Shown: in pieces, positions 12,926 through 23,689 of the stretch
How positions within the stretch are numbered: position 1 is the stretch's first letter
Layout of the letters: every line of letters starts with the position of its first letter
Assembly (NCBI GenBank): GCA_024449915.1
Contig: JAMZAV010001848.1
Coordinates: 62,001-126,000 of the forward strand
Length of the DNA: 64,000 nucleotides
Direction: 5' to 3'
Source of the DNA: Sweltsa coloradensis
Lineage: Eukaryota; Arthropoda; Insecta; Plecoptera; Chloroperlidae
Notes under the pieces: generated by a model
Database searches by the model: none
What the model was told of the DNA's origin: nothing
The model's input: only the letters and a program-made list of their open reading frames with translations
Position numbers and translations under genes: made by a program

Positions 12926-14001
12926 TCTAGACCCGGATTCATGTACATCCTGGGTATAGGTGGTATAACCATGGTATAACGACGGTATAAGGACTGGACC
13001 CCAATTCTTGAGTTCGTGGGAGATGAGTTGAAAACGCAATTTGAAAACGAAGTCGTTTTCGTTTTCGAAGGAATTGGTATTCTTAAACGGTATCGTGGAA
13101 AACGTCATGGGTTGTGAGCTGAAAGCATTGATATTAAACCCCTATAGTAGGCTAGATTAGCAGTCTCCTATACCTCCGCACAGGCGCGAGCGTAGCAAAT
13201 TGAAGACTCAACCGGCCCATTTCAAGATGGCGATTTGGTGTTTTAATTTATGCTTTTTTAATGCAATAAGTATTTTTACTGGATTGTTTGATATGGTTTA
13301 GCTTGTGCAGCATGGTATTAAACAAAGAAACAATACGAAGTGATTGCATAAGGGAATTTAGTAATCATTTGGTGTTAAAGGCTAGTATGCTTACCTGTCA
13401 ACCTGGCGGCAATCTTGAGAACTATTTGGCCACAAATCGCTCCCATTTGATTAACATGTAAACTGTCATTTTAAGATGGCTTCTAATTGTACCGGAAGTG
13501 GACCACCGACTGCTGGTCCTGCCAATTATATAGGATGTATATGGTTGAAAGAGTATCACGAAATCCTAACACTTTAAAAAGATTTGCGTATAGCAAAGAG
13601 CTCGAAAAAGTTCTATATTTATTCTAGATGGCAGTGCCTTCATAAACGCGGGCCAATCGAAAGACGAGTTGTATGAAATGATTTGATTGTTGCAATTATG
13701 TAAACAAACAGTTGAGCAAGTTCATATCAGAACAATGTTGTGCTGGCATAGGGTTGGCTAGGCTTGTCAAACATGTAATGTAAGTATGAATTTTACTAGT
13801 CCTATAGCAAATGGAACTTAGACCTACACTTTTGCATTATAAATAATTTTCCACATCTGGGCCTAGGCCAGGACGGTTTCTGATTTGTTTATGAGAGTTA
13901 ATGACACCTTTTCTCGTTCCACACAAAGAAGAAAAATTTTAAATGTCCGCTATTTGTTTACGTATCGCACTTTCCCGCCAACTCTGCTTATACCGTCAAC
14001 A
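12926..14001. mobile_element. MITE-like element related to 21557-22298 (copy 2)
   Basis: Starts with acccggattcatgtacatcc then gggtataggtggtataa, the left terminus of the element at 21557. The right part (13750-13995) matches that element's right half (acggtttctgatttg, cacttt-ccgccaactctg). The last 25 bases of the terminus are missing. It lies inside P1 copy b. The longer interior shows no protein. Confidence 0.55.
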
Positions 14002-14113
14002 AGTGTCAAGTAACTATGGTTACTTGTTGATTGTATGCCTAGTGTTTAAGGCTTATTTTAAAACCCTTATTTGGAAGCCTTCCAACAACTTTTCAACTTT
14101 TTTTTTCAAAAGA
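14002..14113 (+). mobile_element. P1 repeat copy b, second piece
   Basis: Continues P1 with a tgtcaagtaact block, then ttaaaaccctta and the marker aactttttttttcaaaagaga, matching 11930-12050. It is cut at 14113 by the foldback element and resumes at 16066 with tttaatgtccatgt. Confidence 0.55.
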
Positions 14114-14936
14114 GACTATATTTCTATAACCTTTAGTCTGGGATGTTCACAAAATAAAACGGCAAAAAATAGTAGGAAGGTTTCACTTGGAAAAATGTTC
14201 AAAAGGGTCAAAAAAAAGCGTACAGAAGGGGGAAACCCAGGGAAAAATTCCCTTAGGATTCAAAAAGGGGGCGGCCATAAATAAATAGGCCTTTTAAATT
14301 TTACCTATTTTGATGTAAAAAGAGGGTAAAAAATTTGAAAGGTCTACGGGAAAAAAAATATTTTTTAAAGATTTTTTAAAATGGTTACAGTGGGGGAGCC
14401 ATAAAAAATGCCCCTTCGATTCAAATGGCCGCCTTTTTTGAAAAAATTTATTTTTTTTAAATTTTTGGAATAAAAACATACTGAAAAAAATGATAAAAAG
14501 GTGCCACTTGCACAAGGGCTCTTCTTAAATTATAGAAAAAGTTTACAGAGGGGGACCAAGAACAATCCTCTTTCTTTTCAAAATGGGGCCATGAATGATA
14601 TGGGTATCAAATTATCTTCTGATTTTTTAATGTAAAAAGAAAGGGGGAAAAAGAAAAGGAATTTTTTTGGAAAAAGTTTTTTTTAGAAAAGGGTTTTCAA
14701 AGGGGGAGAAAACAAAAAACCCCCCCAATCCAAATTTTAAAAATTTTTTTTATTTGTAAAAAATTTTGGAATTTCAGATTTTAAGGGAAAAAAGGTCACT
14801 TGGCAAAATTCCCAATTTGTTATGGGTTTTATGGGGGGAAAAAAAATTTTCCAGTTAAAATGGGCCCAATTTTAAAAAAAAAAAAAAAAAGAAAAAAAAA
14901 CCTTTTCAAAACCCCCCAAAAAAAAAAAAAAACCCC

Positions 14937-14967
<31 letters not shown>

Positions 14968-16065
14968 AAAAAACCCCCAAAAACCCCCAAAAAGGAAAAA
15001 AAAAAAAAAAAACCAAAAAAAAAAAACCCACAAAAAAAAAAAAAAGCAAAAAAAAAAACCCAAACAAAAAAAAAAAAAAAAACAAAAAAGGAAACCCCCA
15101 AAAATTTAAAAAAAATAACTTTTTAATCATGACGGGGCCCTTTTGAATTGTAAAGGGATATTTTTTTTTGGCTCCCCACTGTAAACCCCTATAAAAAACA
15201 TCTTGAAAAAGTTTTTGCCAAGTGGCCCATTTTTATCATTTTCCGTCTTTTTCCATTCGAAATAGGAAAAAAATACTTTTCATCCATGGCGACCATTTGA
15301 ATCGTTAAAGAAATTTTTTTTTGGCTCCCCCACTGTAAACCATACACAACATCTTGAGAGTATTTTTGCCAAATGGCACCTTCCCCCCTTTATTATTTGC
15401 CGTTGTTAACATTCAAAAATTTTAACTAAATGTACGCAATTTAATTCGTGGGGGCCCCTTTTGGATCGTAAAGGGCTATTTTACTTGGTCCCCCCCTTAA
15501 AACCCTTTTGACACTCAAGAAATTTTGCCAATGGGCACCTTCCCTATCATTTTTTCCACCTTTTTACATTAAAATCGAAATAGTTGATACACCTTTCATT
15601 CATGGCCGCCATTTTGAATTTTAATAGATATTGTTTTTTTGGCTCCCCCTCGTAAACTTTTTCTATAATTTAAAAAGAAGTTCTAATGGGACCTTTTTTT
15701 TCATTATTTTCAGTATGTTTTTTTATTCCAAAAAGAAATAAAACATTTTTTCAAACATGGGGGCCCTTTTGAATCGTAGGGGTTTTTCCCATTTTTTTTG
15801 GCTCCCCCACTGTATACCATTTTTTAAAAACTTTAAGAATATGTTTTGCCTTGGGAGCAACTTCCTTACTTTATTTAGCCCCTTTTTTCACTCAAAATAG
15901 GTAAATATAGCCTATTTTTCATGGCCGCCATTTTAATCCAAAGGGGGCATTTTTTTTGGGTCCCCTTCGTATGCTTTTCTTTGGCCTTTAAGAACATTTT
16001 TGCCAAATGAAACCTTCCCCTATTTTTTGGGGGCCCTTTTATTTGGATTCATCGATGAACAGCCT
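14114..16065. mobile_element. Foldback-type element with long modular inverted arms (FB1)
   Basis: The left arm about 14120-14860 and right arm about 15115-16060 are inverted copies. Each consists of divergent tandem modules of about 157 bp. In the right arm six modules can be counted by the recurring ggc-gccattttgaatcg line at about 15134, 15286, 15448, 15601, 15758 and 15920, each followed by ggctcccccactgtaaacc. The outer ends share gatgttcac/gaacagcct. The same element recurs at 32282-36165. No transposase is seen. The centre is replaced by A/C low-complexity sequence. Bases are smeared (gcggcca read as gggggcc), so details are unreliable. Confidence 0.7.
14862..15112. repeat. A/C homopolymer low-complexity block at a palindrome centre
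   Basis: Runs of A broken by short C and G runs, about 250 bases, lie on the axis of the FB1 inverted repeat. They give spurious poly-Lys and poly-Phe open frames. Position at a hairpin centre and smeared bases on both sides suggest a sequencing or consensus failure rather than real sequence. Confidence 0.6.
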
Positions 16066-16140
16066 TTACTTTAATGTCCATGTAAAAATAGAAAATTTTA
16101 AAAATCCAACCCTCCCGGTCAAAATCGCGGGCCACGTAAT
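16066..16140 (+). mobile_element. P1 repeat copy b, third piece
   Basis: Resumes P1 after the foldback insertion: tttaatgtccatgtaaaaat followed by a decayed ccaacccctcccggtca line that matches the ccccacccgtttgatca line of P1a near 12092. Base quality is poor. Confidence 0.4.
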
Positions 16141-16955
16141 TGAGTTTAGCATAAACTAGCAAGCGACAGTAGTAACATCCTTAAAGTTTTTTGAGCATGT
16201 TTCAAGCCATTTTTTCACCAAGAGGAATAAACGTCCCCCCAAAAAAATTTGGCATGTGTTGTAGGTACCTAAATCCCCTCGATTGTGGGTTTTCAATTCC
16301 CAATTTTTCATGACGGCTGGGTAAAACCTCGAAATCACCCCAAAATCTGCTTGGTGTTAAAGGGGCTTGAGTTGTACGCCCGTGGCTTGGCGCGGCGCCT
16401 AACGGGCCCCAATCATATTTTTTTTTTATCTGTTTTGGGAAAAAATTTTGTGAACCCCCCAAGATAATTTTTTCTTGTTTTTTTTTTGTGTTTGTCAAAA
16501 ACGACAACCAGTTACAAAATTTTCGACCCAAAATTTTATTTTGAATGGCGTGTGTTTTTAATTTTTTTATTTTCCCATAAAATGTTTCAAAAAATTCGTT
16601 TTGAGTTTTTTTTTATTTTTGTTAATATATTTATTTTATAATAAAATAGTGGGCTTGGCCACACTTCTAGATATCACCACTTAATGCAGTTTAGCCACTT
16701 GCGTCTTCCTCGTTTTTGGATTGGCCCCCCTTTTTTTCTACAAGTTTTTGTATTTTTGTATGGTTCAGTATTACGAAGGAGCAAAAAATATAGCAAACCA
16801 ATTAAACCGCGTTACTCACATGTGCTGTGAGTAACCAAGTCGAGACTTGTCTACCACTGATGCGTTAACTATATTGCTATGCACGTTGACGCGGGCTAAA
16901 CCAAAACATAATCACATATCCAACGCCAAAGTATTAAAGCTATCATGATTCCAAA
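16141..16955. other. Intronic stretch without recognisable feature
   Basis: Smeared low-quality sequence to about 16660, then better sequence. The block 16650-16750 weakly resembles the outer arm of the palindrome at 12720-12800 (gggcttggcc, agatatcac, ctacaagtttttgt). A small perfect hairpin at 16811-16835 is listed separately. Confidence 0.4.
16811..16835. repeat. 10-bp perfect hairpin
   Basis: GTTACTCACA and TGTGAGTAAC are exact inverted copies separated by five bases. It has no poly-T tract and lies in intron 2. Function unknown. Confidence 0.6.
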
Positions 16956-16959
16956 AAAG

Positions 16960-17450
16960 GTTTTTTAAAGGCCCATTTCATGCACCCCATTTTGACTCGA
17001 GATGTTCCGAATCCATCTTTTATCCTCCTCAAATGAAATCCAGTTAGGTAAAGCTCTGCAAAATATGATTTTTGGCTGTAATTTACTTTTTGTAAGTTGG
17101 CGGGGCACGATAACATTTTGAAATTTTTGTCTGTTGTCAACATTCATGGTGGTAACATTGTGGAGAAAAAGTATTTAATTTCCAAAGCGAACTTTTAGTT
17201 TAAAAAAATAAAGTAGTAATTTGTTTCATTTTAATTTTTTGTAGGTTGGATTTCTGCAAATGTTGCTGTCCACGTTAACAGCACTCTATCTATTGATTCT
17301 AGACGTTGGTGTAAAATTTATTCAAAATCGAACGAGTAGTTTGGCTCCTGCGCATCGAACACACAGACATACAAACATACATACACACATAAACTCAACG
17401 AAGTGCCGAAAACTTGCCAAAGAGACTTCGTTGGCTCCGCTCACTCGTCC
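16960..17450 (+). repeat. Dispersed repeat R3 (copy 1)
   Basis: About 490 bp that aligns along its whole length with 51740-52262. Shared blocks are ttttgtaagttg, ttttagtttaaaaaaa, taggttggatt, the gttaacagcatctatct line and an aca-caca-acatacacac segment. It ends with cgaagt...cttcgttggctccgctcactcgtcc, the same gagtgagcg-type signature that ends other repeats. No protein is visible. Confidence 0.65.
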
Positions 17451-17724
17451 AATGGACAACTTAAAAGGATTTAAAAAAGTAGCAAATCATTGTTATTGTA
17501 CTAAAGGATATATGATTAATTAAACTAATTTGATCAAGTTAAAATATAGAAATTAATAACTTTTGATTTAAACTTTAGGATTCTCCACAACCTCTCTAAG
17601 TAGATTGTGGACTTTTACTACTTCTTTCGAGAGACCCACGCACGTTTTTTCCATCTGAGACATTTACTTTTACTTATTTCTTAACAATTATTAACGCTTA
17701 TTATATTATTTGTTTATTTTGATT

Positions 17725-18070
17725 AAGGGTGCGTCGATCGTTGTCATAATGTCATAATGTGAGGAGGAGCCCACGCTGGTCAGAACCAGCCACGGATAGT
17801 GGGAGGAATGGGGGGTTATCACGTCGCGGTCGCCATCGTTGACATCGTTCGTGGTGTCATAGTCGTCGTCGTCGTCGGGGAGTTCGTTAAGGGGTATCCC
17901 CGACGACGATTGCCATAGCTCGCCTCTTTCGGGGAGTAAAATATTCTCCGTCATACTAGTTGATGTTTTCGTCTTTCGAGATGTACTTTTTCTCTTTCCT
18001 CGTCTTTTACGATTAGCTGAGCCCTGCTCGGGGCCAGTTCTACCCCCGGCCCAGACGGGGGAACGTTTAT
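17725..18070 (-). repeat. Coding-like dispersed repeat (copy 2)
   Basis: Minus-strand frame open across the unit: ANRKRRGKRKSTSRKT, ENILLPERGELWQSSSG, an acidic DDDDD run, then YPWLVLTSVGSSS and DAPLIK. The same order recurs at 23560-23219 and partly at 690-525. The larger open frame 18299-17706 runs past the repeat into the antisense of exon 3 and is not a gene. I infer a fragment of a retroelement protein of unknown type. It ends about 40 bases before exon 3. Confidence 0.5.
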
Positions 18071-18108
18071 TATTGCCTCTAATGCTGTGTTCCTCGTATG
18101 TCCAACAG

Positions 18109-18228
18109 AAAACGACACGAAAGAGGAGACTTACGATGACATCCCCTCGTGGTTGAAGGTGTCCATAAAGAAGCACGTCCACAATATGATGAATAAGGAA
18201 GGGCTCAAAGGGCAGAAGGGACACAAAG
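18109..18228 (+). CDS. Collagen-like protein, coding exon 3 (linker and first Gly-X-Y triplets)
   Basis: Acceptor tcgtatgtccaacag, donor aaag|gtaaca. With one base from exon 2 it reads ENDTKEETYDDIPSW then LKVSIKKHVHNMMNKE and the collagen start GLKGQKGHKG. The Lys-rich Gly-X-Y triplets are typical of short secreted collagens. The helical segment before them could form a trimerising neck, which is inference. Entry and exit phase are both 1, as is common for split collagen triplets. The exon is 120 bases, open throughout, and GC-richer than its flanks. Confidence 0.65.
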
Positions 18229-18341
18229 GTAACAGATTTACGATAAACTGTTTCCCAAGAATAATTTTGTAGATTGCTAGTCCTAAATTCTTTCAACAAT
18301 AAGTATATTGTATAACTCGCATTTTGTTATCTCTGTCACAG

Positions 18342-18400
18342 GTGTCGGGCAGAAGGGCGAGCCGGGAGTACCATGGAGCTCCGCAAAACTGAGTGACAAG
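18342..18400 (+). CDS. Collagen-like protein, coding exon 4 (Gly-X-Y triplets)
   Basis: Acceptor ttatctctgtcacag, donor gacaag|gtacct. In phase it reads GVGQKGEPGVPWSSAKLSDK. Together with exon 3 the helix is GLK GQK GHK GV GQK GEP GVP, with one residue missing from the triplet that spans the intron. This is either a natural collagen interruption or a base error. The exon leaves in phase 0. The next exon is not found; possible later exons may lie in the poor-quality sequence downstream or outside the window. Confidence 0.6.
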
Positions 18401-20579
18401 GTACCTTCATAGTTTTTAAGGGGGTCCGGCCGTTTGTTTCTTACGTATGTTAAATTAGCCATTACTTAGGTACATTTTTTAAAATAACCATACAAGCTAG
18501 AGCTCTAATTTTTTTTCCTAGTTTAAGAATTGAATTGTTTACACTTTCCCCATTTCATTACACCAATTGTGTAGTTGGAAACTATATTTAATTGTGTTTA
18601 ATTAATCGGTGTAGTAAGTGTACATTTTTTGAATATTTTAACACATGTTTGAATTATTATAATTAAAAGTAATGCAAAAACTGTATTATTGAAAGGGGCA
18701 AAGTTTTAAGACTTAATATATCTACATGTTCTGAAATTTTCAAGACATTTGCATGTATAGTTCCTGAGAAAAATGTACCTTTGTATTAAAAAATAATGTT
18801 CAGAGAAAATCAACGTCAAAGTTTCGCAACTTACAGTTAGTGCATTCCTGCCCCATAGTCTGAACATAGTCACTTACTTACAAAAAAAATTCCAAAAAAT
18901 CGAAAAAAAAAAATTTCTAATTTTTTTTTCATTTTATTCTACATACTATTCGCGGTTAAAACCTAACCAGGTAGCAGCACGCTCGTATGCCAACATGGCC
19001 GTCCGAAGGCAGATAAAAACACGGGCTGCATAGGGAGCAAGTGTGTTTTTCATGCTTTAAAACATAATATTTCATTGTAAGCGTCAGTTCTGGAAGTATT
19101 TCTACTTTCCAGTCTTGGGTACGATGGGGTAGGACAATCACTATATTTTGTAACCCTCAGCTGCAAAATAACTAGCAAAATAAGGAATTTTATCTCGTAA
19201 TTTGGAGACGTGTATTTTCAGTAATTTTAACTTGATGGCAATACCGCGAATTTCTTATGATTATTGGCCTTTACTAAGGCCTATATGATATGTAATATAA
19301 TATTATATCACAGATTATTTATTCTCCCCCTCCCCCCCCCCCCGAAAGTAATTTTTTGCGGGTTCCTCGCGAATAAATTATCAAACTCGATTTGTTATTA
19401 AATTTGTGTTTCGTCTCGCCATTGAAACTTCTTAAAACATTGTCTCACATTTAAAAAGCCCCCCCCCCCCCATGCGGCTAAAAATTTAAAGTTATAATTT
19501 ATATATAGATGGCACCGGCCTTCGTTATAAACTTTATATATAGGCCTACTATTATTAATACGCATAGTTAACTAATTATATTACGCCTAGTTAAGTCCTA
19601 GAATTATTTTGTTGTTGTTTTGGTTGAGATTATGAATAATTTGAACCCATAAATAATTAAGTCTATGCATAATTATTTGTTGTTCACGGCAGCAGTTGGT
19701 ACAAATCTCTTGGCACAAAGGAATAAAAAATCAAGGTAGGATAGTTTACATTCAATGCGCTGCACAAATTTAAAAACTATAATTATTTACGGACATATAT
19801 TATTAATAATAAATAATAATTACAAAAATTCCATATTATATCTATACCAATTATCAATTACACCATTAATGAGACTTGCATAATATATTCTATGGTTTAC
19901 AGTATCTTTGGGTTTAGAATGTTGAACCCAAAGACGGTACATAGCTCTTAGCCCGATTTGGCCCTATACCGCCTACAGCACATCATTGTAACAAATTAAT
20001 TACCATTATGGTTTATCGTTTATCGGTTGGTGGTATCCATGAAACTGATGAAAGTTGTGAAAAATGTGTCTCAAGGAATAGGAATAGAACCGACGATAGA
20101 ACTTCCATCTAACCCACAGTATTGCACGGAATAAAATACACATTCAGACTTTTTGTTTCTTTACGCATTACAAAAATGTGTATTACTAATTTTATGAACC
20201 TTTCTTGCTTGCTAAATAATAAACATGATCGAGTAAATTCTTTCTGGAGTTGACCGTGACGCTACAATATGCATTGGTTTTAACATTGAATGCCGCCATG
20301 CAGCCGCCCGGTATCTGCCTTGGAGCAGTTCTCCACTTGACCACCAGATGTCAGCCACTTTGCTTTTAAAACGCGAATACAACGACACACAAATGAATAA
20401 TACAAAATACGATTTTTTTAAAAACCTCTGACAGCCGGACCCCAACGTCGAGTCTTAACGAGACATTCATGTATTCTCCATGTTCGTAAGTACTCATTCA
20501 TTTGTACAACGCTCTGGAGAAAATTTGAAATTACATAATATGTGAATTCTAAAATGCAGAAAACACTGACATTTTTGGA
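18401..20579. other. No gene seen; possible intron 4
   Basis: AT-rich sequence with C tracts at about 19326-19342 and 19459-19472. No open stretch with acceptor and donor in phase 0 is convincing, so the fate of the collagen-like gene after exon 4 is open. Confidence 0.5.
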
Positions 20580-21215
20580 TGAGCAAGGCGAAAACTTCAA
20601 TTTCACTCACCCCGAAAAATAGCTCGGGTGTTTTCTTTTCTTCTTTTGTCATTTTATTCGCTCTTTACCGGGCAAAAAACATAATTATGCGATCTTGATG
20701 AAAATTGGAGGGGACCTTTAAAATCTTGAAACTTAGATCAGCTACGTTTTGGGTACAATCGAATAAATATCTTTAATGATTATCGTACTTATACGATTTT
20801 TTCTAAATTTTAATGCGATATTTTCGTGATATTTGGGCCGATTCTGACCATACAGGTGGGGCTACAACATTCATTTTTTTCATGAACATAAAGATTATAG
20901 TGATGAAGTGTCTTTTGATAGAAAAAGTTGAAAAAGTTGGCCAAAGTTCATAGAAATAAAGGTTTAAAAATAAGCTATTTACAGGTGTATTAATACAAGT
21001 TACTATAGAAACTTGACAATAATCACCTACAATGCGTACAAGAAAGCAAGTCTTTGGGCCACGAGATATTTAACATTCTATTGTTAATTGGTATAACATA
21101 GCAATTAATAGAACTTTATATAATTATCCTTACTTAAATAAAATAATGTTGCAATTGAACTTGGAAAAAGTAATGAGATCCCACGCATACTAAAAAACTT
21201 AGTTATCATAAAACA
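20580..21215 (-). mobile_element. P1 palindromic repeat (copy c)
   Basis: Inverted relative to P1a 11776-12365. It starts with gagcaaggcgaaaacttcaa, then ttgggtacaatcgaataaat, tgatatttgggccgattctga, gaaagttg-aaaaagtt and ends at gatcccacgcatac. Only one of the two inverted halves is kept. It has no coding sequence. Confidence 0.6.
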
Positions 21216-21483
21216 GTAATAGATATCCAAAAACGTTCATCCATCAACGCGACTGGAAAAATCGTTAGATAAGCTTCCTAATTATACAGAACAACTTACA
21301 AAATAGCATTGCTTAAAGTAATAAACATTACTATACCAAGTTTAAGCATAAAGTCGACGCATCTGGAGCACGCAGTGGTGTATTAGTGGTGTTTTTTGTA
21401 TGTTGTTCTGTATAAAAATGTCCGTGTTTAGTGTATTCGAGAATTCGCATTATGTAAATTCAAATATTCTCTAATGTTATACA

Positions 21484-21556
21484 AATTAATGTAAGGCGGG
21501 ACACTGCTGAACCGGACTATCCAATACCTAGCATACGAGGACGATTTGGATCTCCT
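21484..21556 (+). mobile_element. RTE-like LINE, reverse transcriptase motif C piece
   Basis: One frame reads GGTLLNRTIQYLAYEDDLDL. This matches the RT motif C context of RTE-type and related LINEs, with YADD changed to YEDD. The frame is interrupted right after DLDLL by the MITE at 21557 and continues at 22299. Confidence 0.65.
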
Positions 21557-22298
21557 GGGCCCCGATTCATGTACATTTATCCCGGGTATAAGTGGTATAA
21601 GGACGGTATAATGCAGGACATGGCAGGATAAGGCCTGGTTAAGTCTGAGCAACTCTCATCCAATCAGAAAATTTTCAATCCAACAACAAGTACAACAAAT
21701 GTTTATTCCACTGCATTCCCACAGCCTTAAAATCAGCAGATTTGCAAAAGAACCTAAAAATTTGCCCCATTTTTTGTTTCACATTTTTTTTTATTGACGA
21801 AGATTGTGTGGTCTTTAAAAGAAAAGAAAAAAAGTATTATTCCCGAAAATTTTTAAAAAACCCTAGGACTATCTACTATTGTTCATCTGCAAAAGGTTTT
21901 TAGTAATCAAACTAGTTATTTGTGGGGGATTTGTGTCAAAAAAGGTCGTGCGGGCCTAGGGTTCCCCAAGGAGGGCCAAGGGCTTGTAAAACGTGTTATG
22001 TTAGTATAAATTTTTTATCTAGTCCTATACCCAAATCGAACTTTAGGCCTACCGGTTGTTTATGAAAAATTTTCTACATCGGGCCCTAGCCCGAGACGGT
22101 TTCTGATTTGTTTTATGAGGGTAATGAAACTTTTCTCTTTTTCACATAGACGAAAAATTTAAAAAATGCCCGCCCTGTTTAATATTTTCTACCCCCGGGC
22201 GAGGGGGGATAAGTTTTTCATAATTGGTTCGGAGTTTACCGCACTTATCCCACCTAACTCTGTTTATCCCGGGATAAAATTACATGAATCGGGGCCTG
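21557..22298. mobile_element. MITE inserted in an RTE-like LINE (copy 1)
   Basis: About 740 bp with inverted ends: left gggccccgattcatgtac then tatcccgggtataa, right ttatcccgggataaaattac followed by atgaatcggggcc. It splits a LINE reading frame between DLDLL and RNARLLKESF, so it is a later insertion. The interior is AT-rich with no transposase. The cctg bases at both borders make the exact duplication unclear. A related longer copy is at 12926-14001. Confidence 0.75.
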
Positions 22299-23100
22299 AG
22301 GAGGAATGCAAGATTACTGAAAGAGAGTTTTAAAACCACTGAGGAGGCGGCAGGGGCAGGCAGGATTGGTGATAAATGGAAGATAAAACCCAGTACAGGG
22401 TTTAAATGGAGGCGAAATGTCAACAATCTTAGAGAACCACTATCATTTAGTCAACGAAGCTTGACGAGTGAGCACTTTAAGTCCCTTGGCCCCTCGTCAC
22501 CGAAACAACGAGACGCCCCTAGAAACCCTAGCAAGATCAGCGCTGGAAACAGGCTTTTTCACATGCAACAATTTGCTGAAGTCTCCCCCTTAGTTGTCGA
22601 TTTCGAGAACAACAAGAAGACGATTTTTACAAAGTTGTAATCCGACGGTGGTTATTACGGCCCTTACGGGGTAAGGGAGTGAAACATGGGTACTGACCAA
22701 GAGAGACGAGGATGCTCTGAACACCTGTGAGCGCAAGATCCTCCGCAGGATTTACGGGCTTGTCCAGGACAATGGAGAGTGGAGGATACGCATGAATGCC
22801 GAGCTCTACGAACTATACCAAAATCCGCAATCTCTATTGAAGTGAGGAGGGAAACAGACTCGTTTTGGGGCCGGCCACATGGAGCGCATGCCAGAGGGAC
22901 GGGGAGTCAGGGGAAAGGGGTTCGACAGACACCAGAAGGGGTGGAGACTTCCGGTTGACCATGCAAGAGGTGGCTTTGGGCGACGTAGAAGACGATATCC
23001 GCAGACTCGGCGTTCGGGGAGGAGGAGGGCGTGCCCTGGATCGGGGCGCGTGGCGAGGAGTTGTGGATGAGGGCCAAGGCCCTTAAAGGGGAGTAGCGCC
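22299..23100 (+). mobile_element. RTE-like LINE, 3' part of the RT protein
   Basis: Continues from 21556: RNARLLKESFKTTEEAAG, then a decayed KYLG-type segment and KISAGNRLF (open to 22640). It goes on as ETWVLTKRDEDALNTCERKI, LRRIYGLVQDNGEWRIRMN and ELYELYQNP, then GHMERMPEGR and DDIRRLGVRG...WRGVVDE. These are the standard C-terminal lines of RTE-class retrotransposon proteins, often annotated as craniofacial development protein 2-like. Frameshifts near 22635, 22845 and 22950 show it is dead. It ends about 23100. Confidence 0.75.
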
Positions 23101-23218
23101 ATGGATCATCATCACTTTACGAGCGTGAGAGTTAATGAATGTCTCGTCAAAAATTAGAGATGCAGGGGACATCTGGTACGTTAGATTGAAAGACTCCAGT
23201 TGTTTAGATTAGTTCTAT

Positions 23219-23560
23219 AAAGGGCGCGTCCACCGTTGGGTCATAATCACCACTCTAGTCTAGGGGGTATCGGGAGGAGGCGCCCAAAGCTGGTGAGAAC
23301 CAGCCATGGGTAGGGGGAGGAAGGAGTGTTCTCAACGTCGTGGTTGTTATCGGTGTGTTGTCAGGTCTCGCTGGAAGGTCGTCAAGGGATAGAGTGACCC
23401 CGACGACGATCGCCGAAGCTCGCCTCTAGTTTTAGGGATATAAATATTCTCCTACTCAATTAGTGATGTTTTCGAGGTGCACTTTCCTTCTTTCTCGCAT
23501 TTTACGATTAGCGGAGCTATGCAATTGGCCAAGTTTCTCCCCCTGGCCAAGATGGGGGTG
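23219..23560 (-). repeat. Coding-like dispersed repeat (copy 3)
   Basis: Minus-strand translation gives ANRK-RERRKVHLENITN, then NTPSSPYPWLVLTSFG and DAPFIEL in the same order as at 17725-18070. DNA similarity includes ctggt-agaaccagcca and gacgacgat-gcc-agctcgcc. Stops and frameshifts are present. Confidence 0.5.
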
Positions 23561-23689
23561 AAAACTCCACGATTAAAACTTGTTACTTTGGGTTTTAGAA
23601 GGTATTATGCATGGGGGTGATTATATAATTCTCGTGGGAAGCCTGTTCAGGGTGGGAATTCATGCCCGTCTTCCCAAATGTCTATAAAC

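Larger units (their letters stand above)
10897..18108 (+). other. Intron 2 of the collagen-like gene, packed with nested repeats
   Basis: About 7.2 kb between the donor at 10897 and the acceptor AG at 18107-18108. In order it holds a 5S-derived SINE, the P1a palindromic repeat, a 154-bp-arm palindrome, a second P1 copy cut by a MITE-like element and by a foldback element, the 17 kb dispersed repeat and a coding-like repeat fragment ending just before exon 3. Confidence 0.5.

Noticed and set aside
14800..15130. Lys-rich and Phe-rich open frames
   Set aside because: They lie on the A/C homopolymer block at the FB1 centre, probably a sequencing artefact.
17706..18299. A 197-codon minus-strand open frame as a host gene
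   Set aside because: Its middle part is the dispersed coding-like repeat seen twice more, and its start is antisense to collagen-like exon 3.
20050..20085. Hammerhead ribozyme core (ctgatga ... gaaa)
   Set aside because: The segment between the two core words cannot form stem II, and no matching stem I or III is visible.
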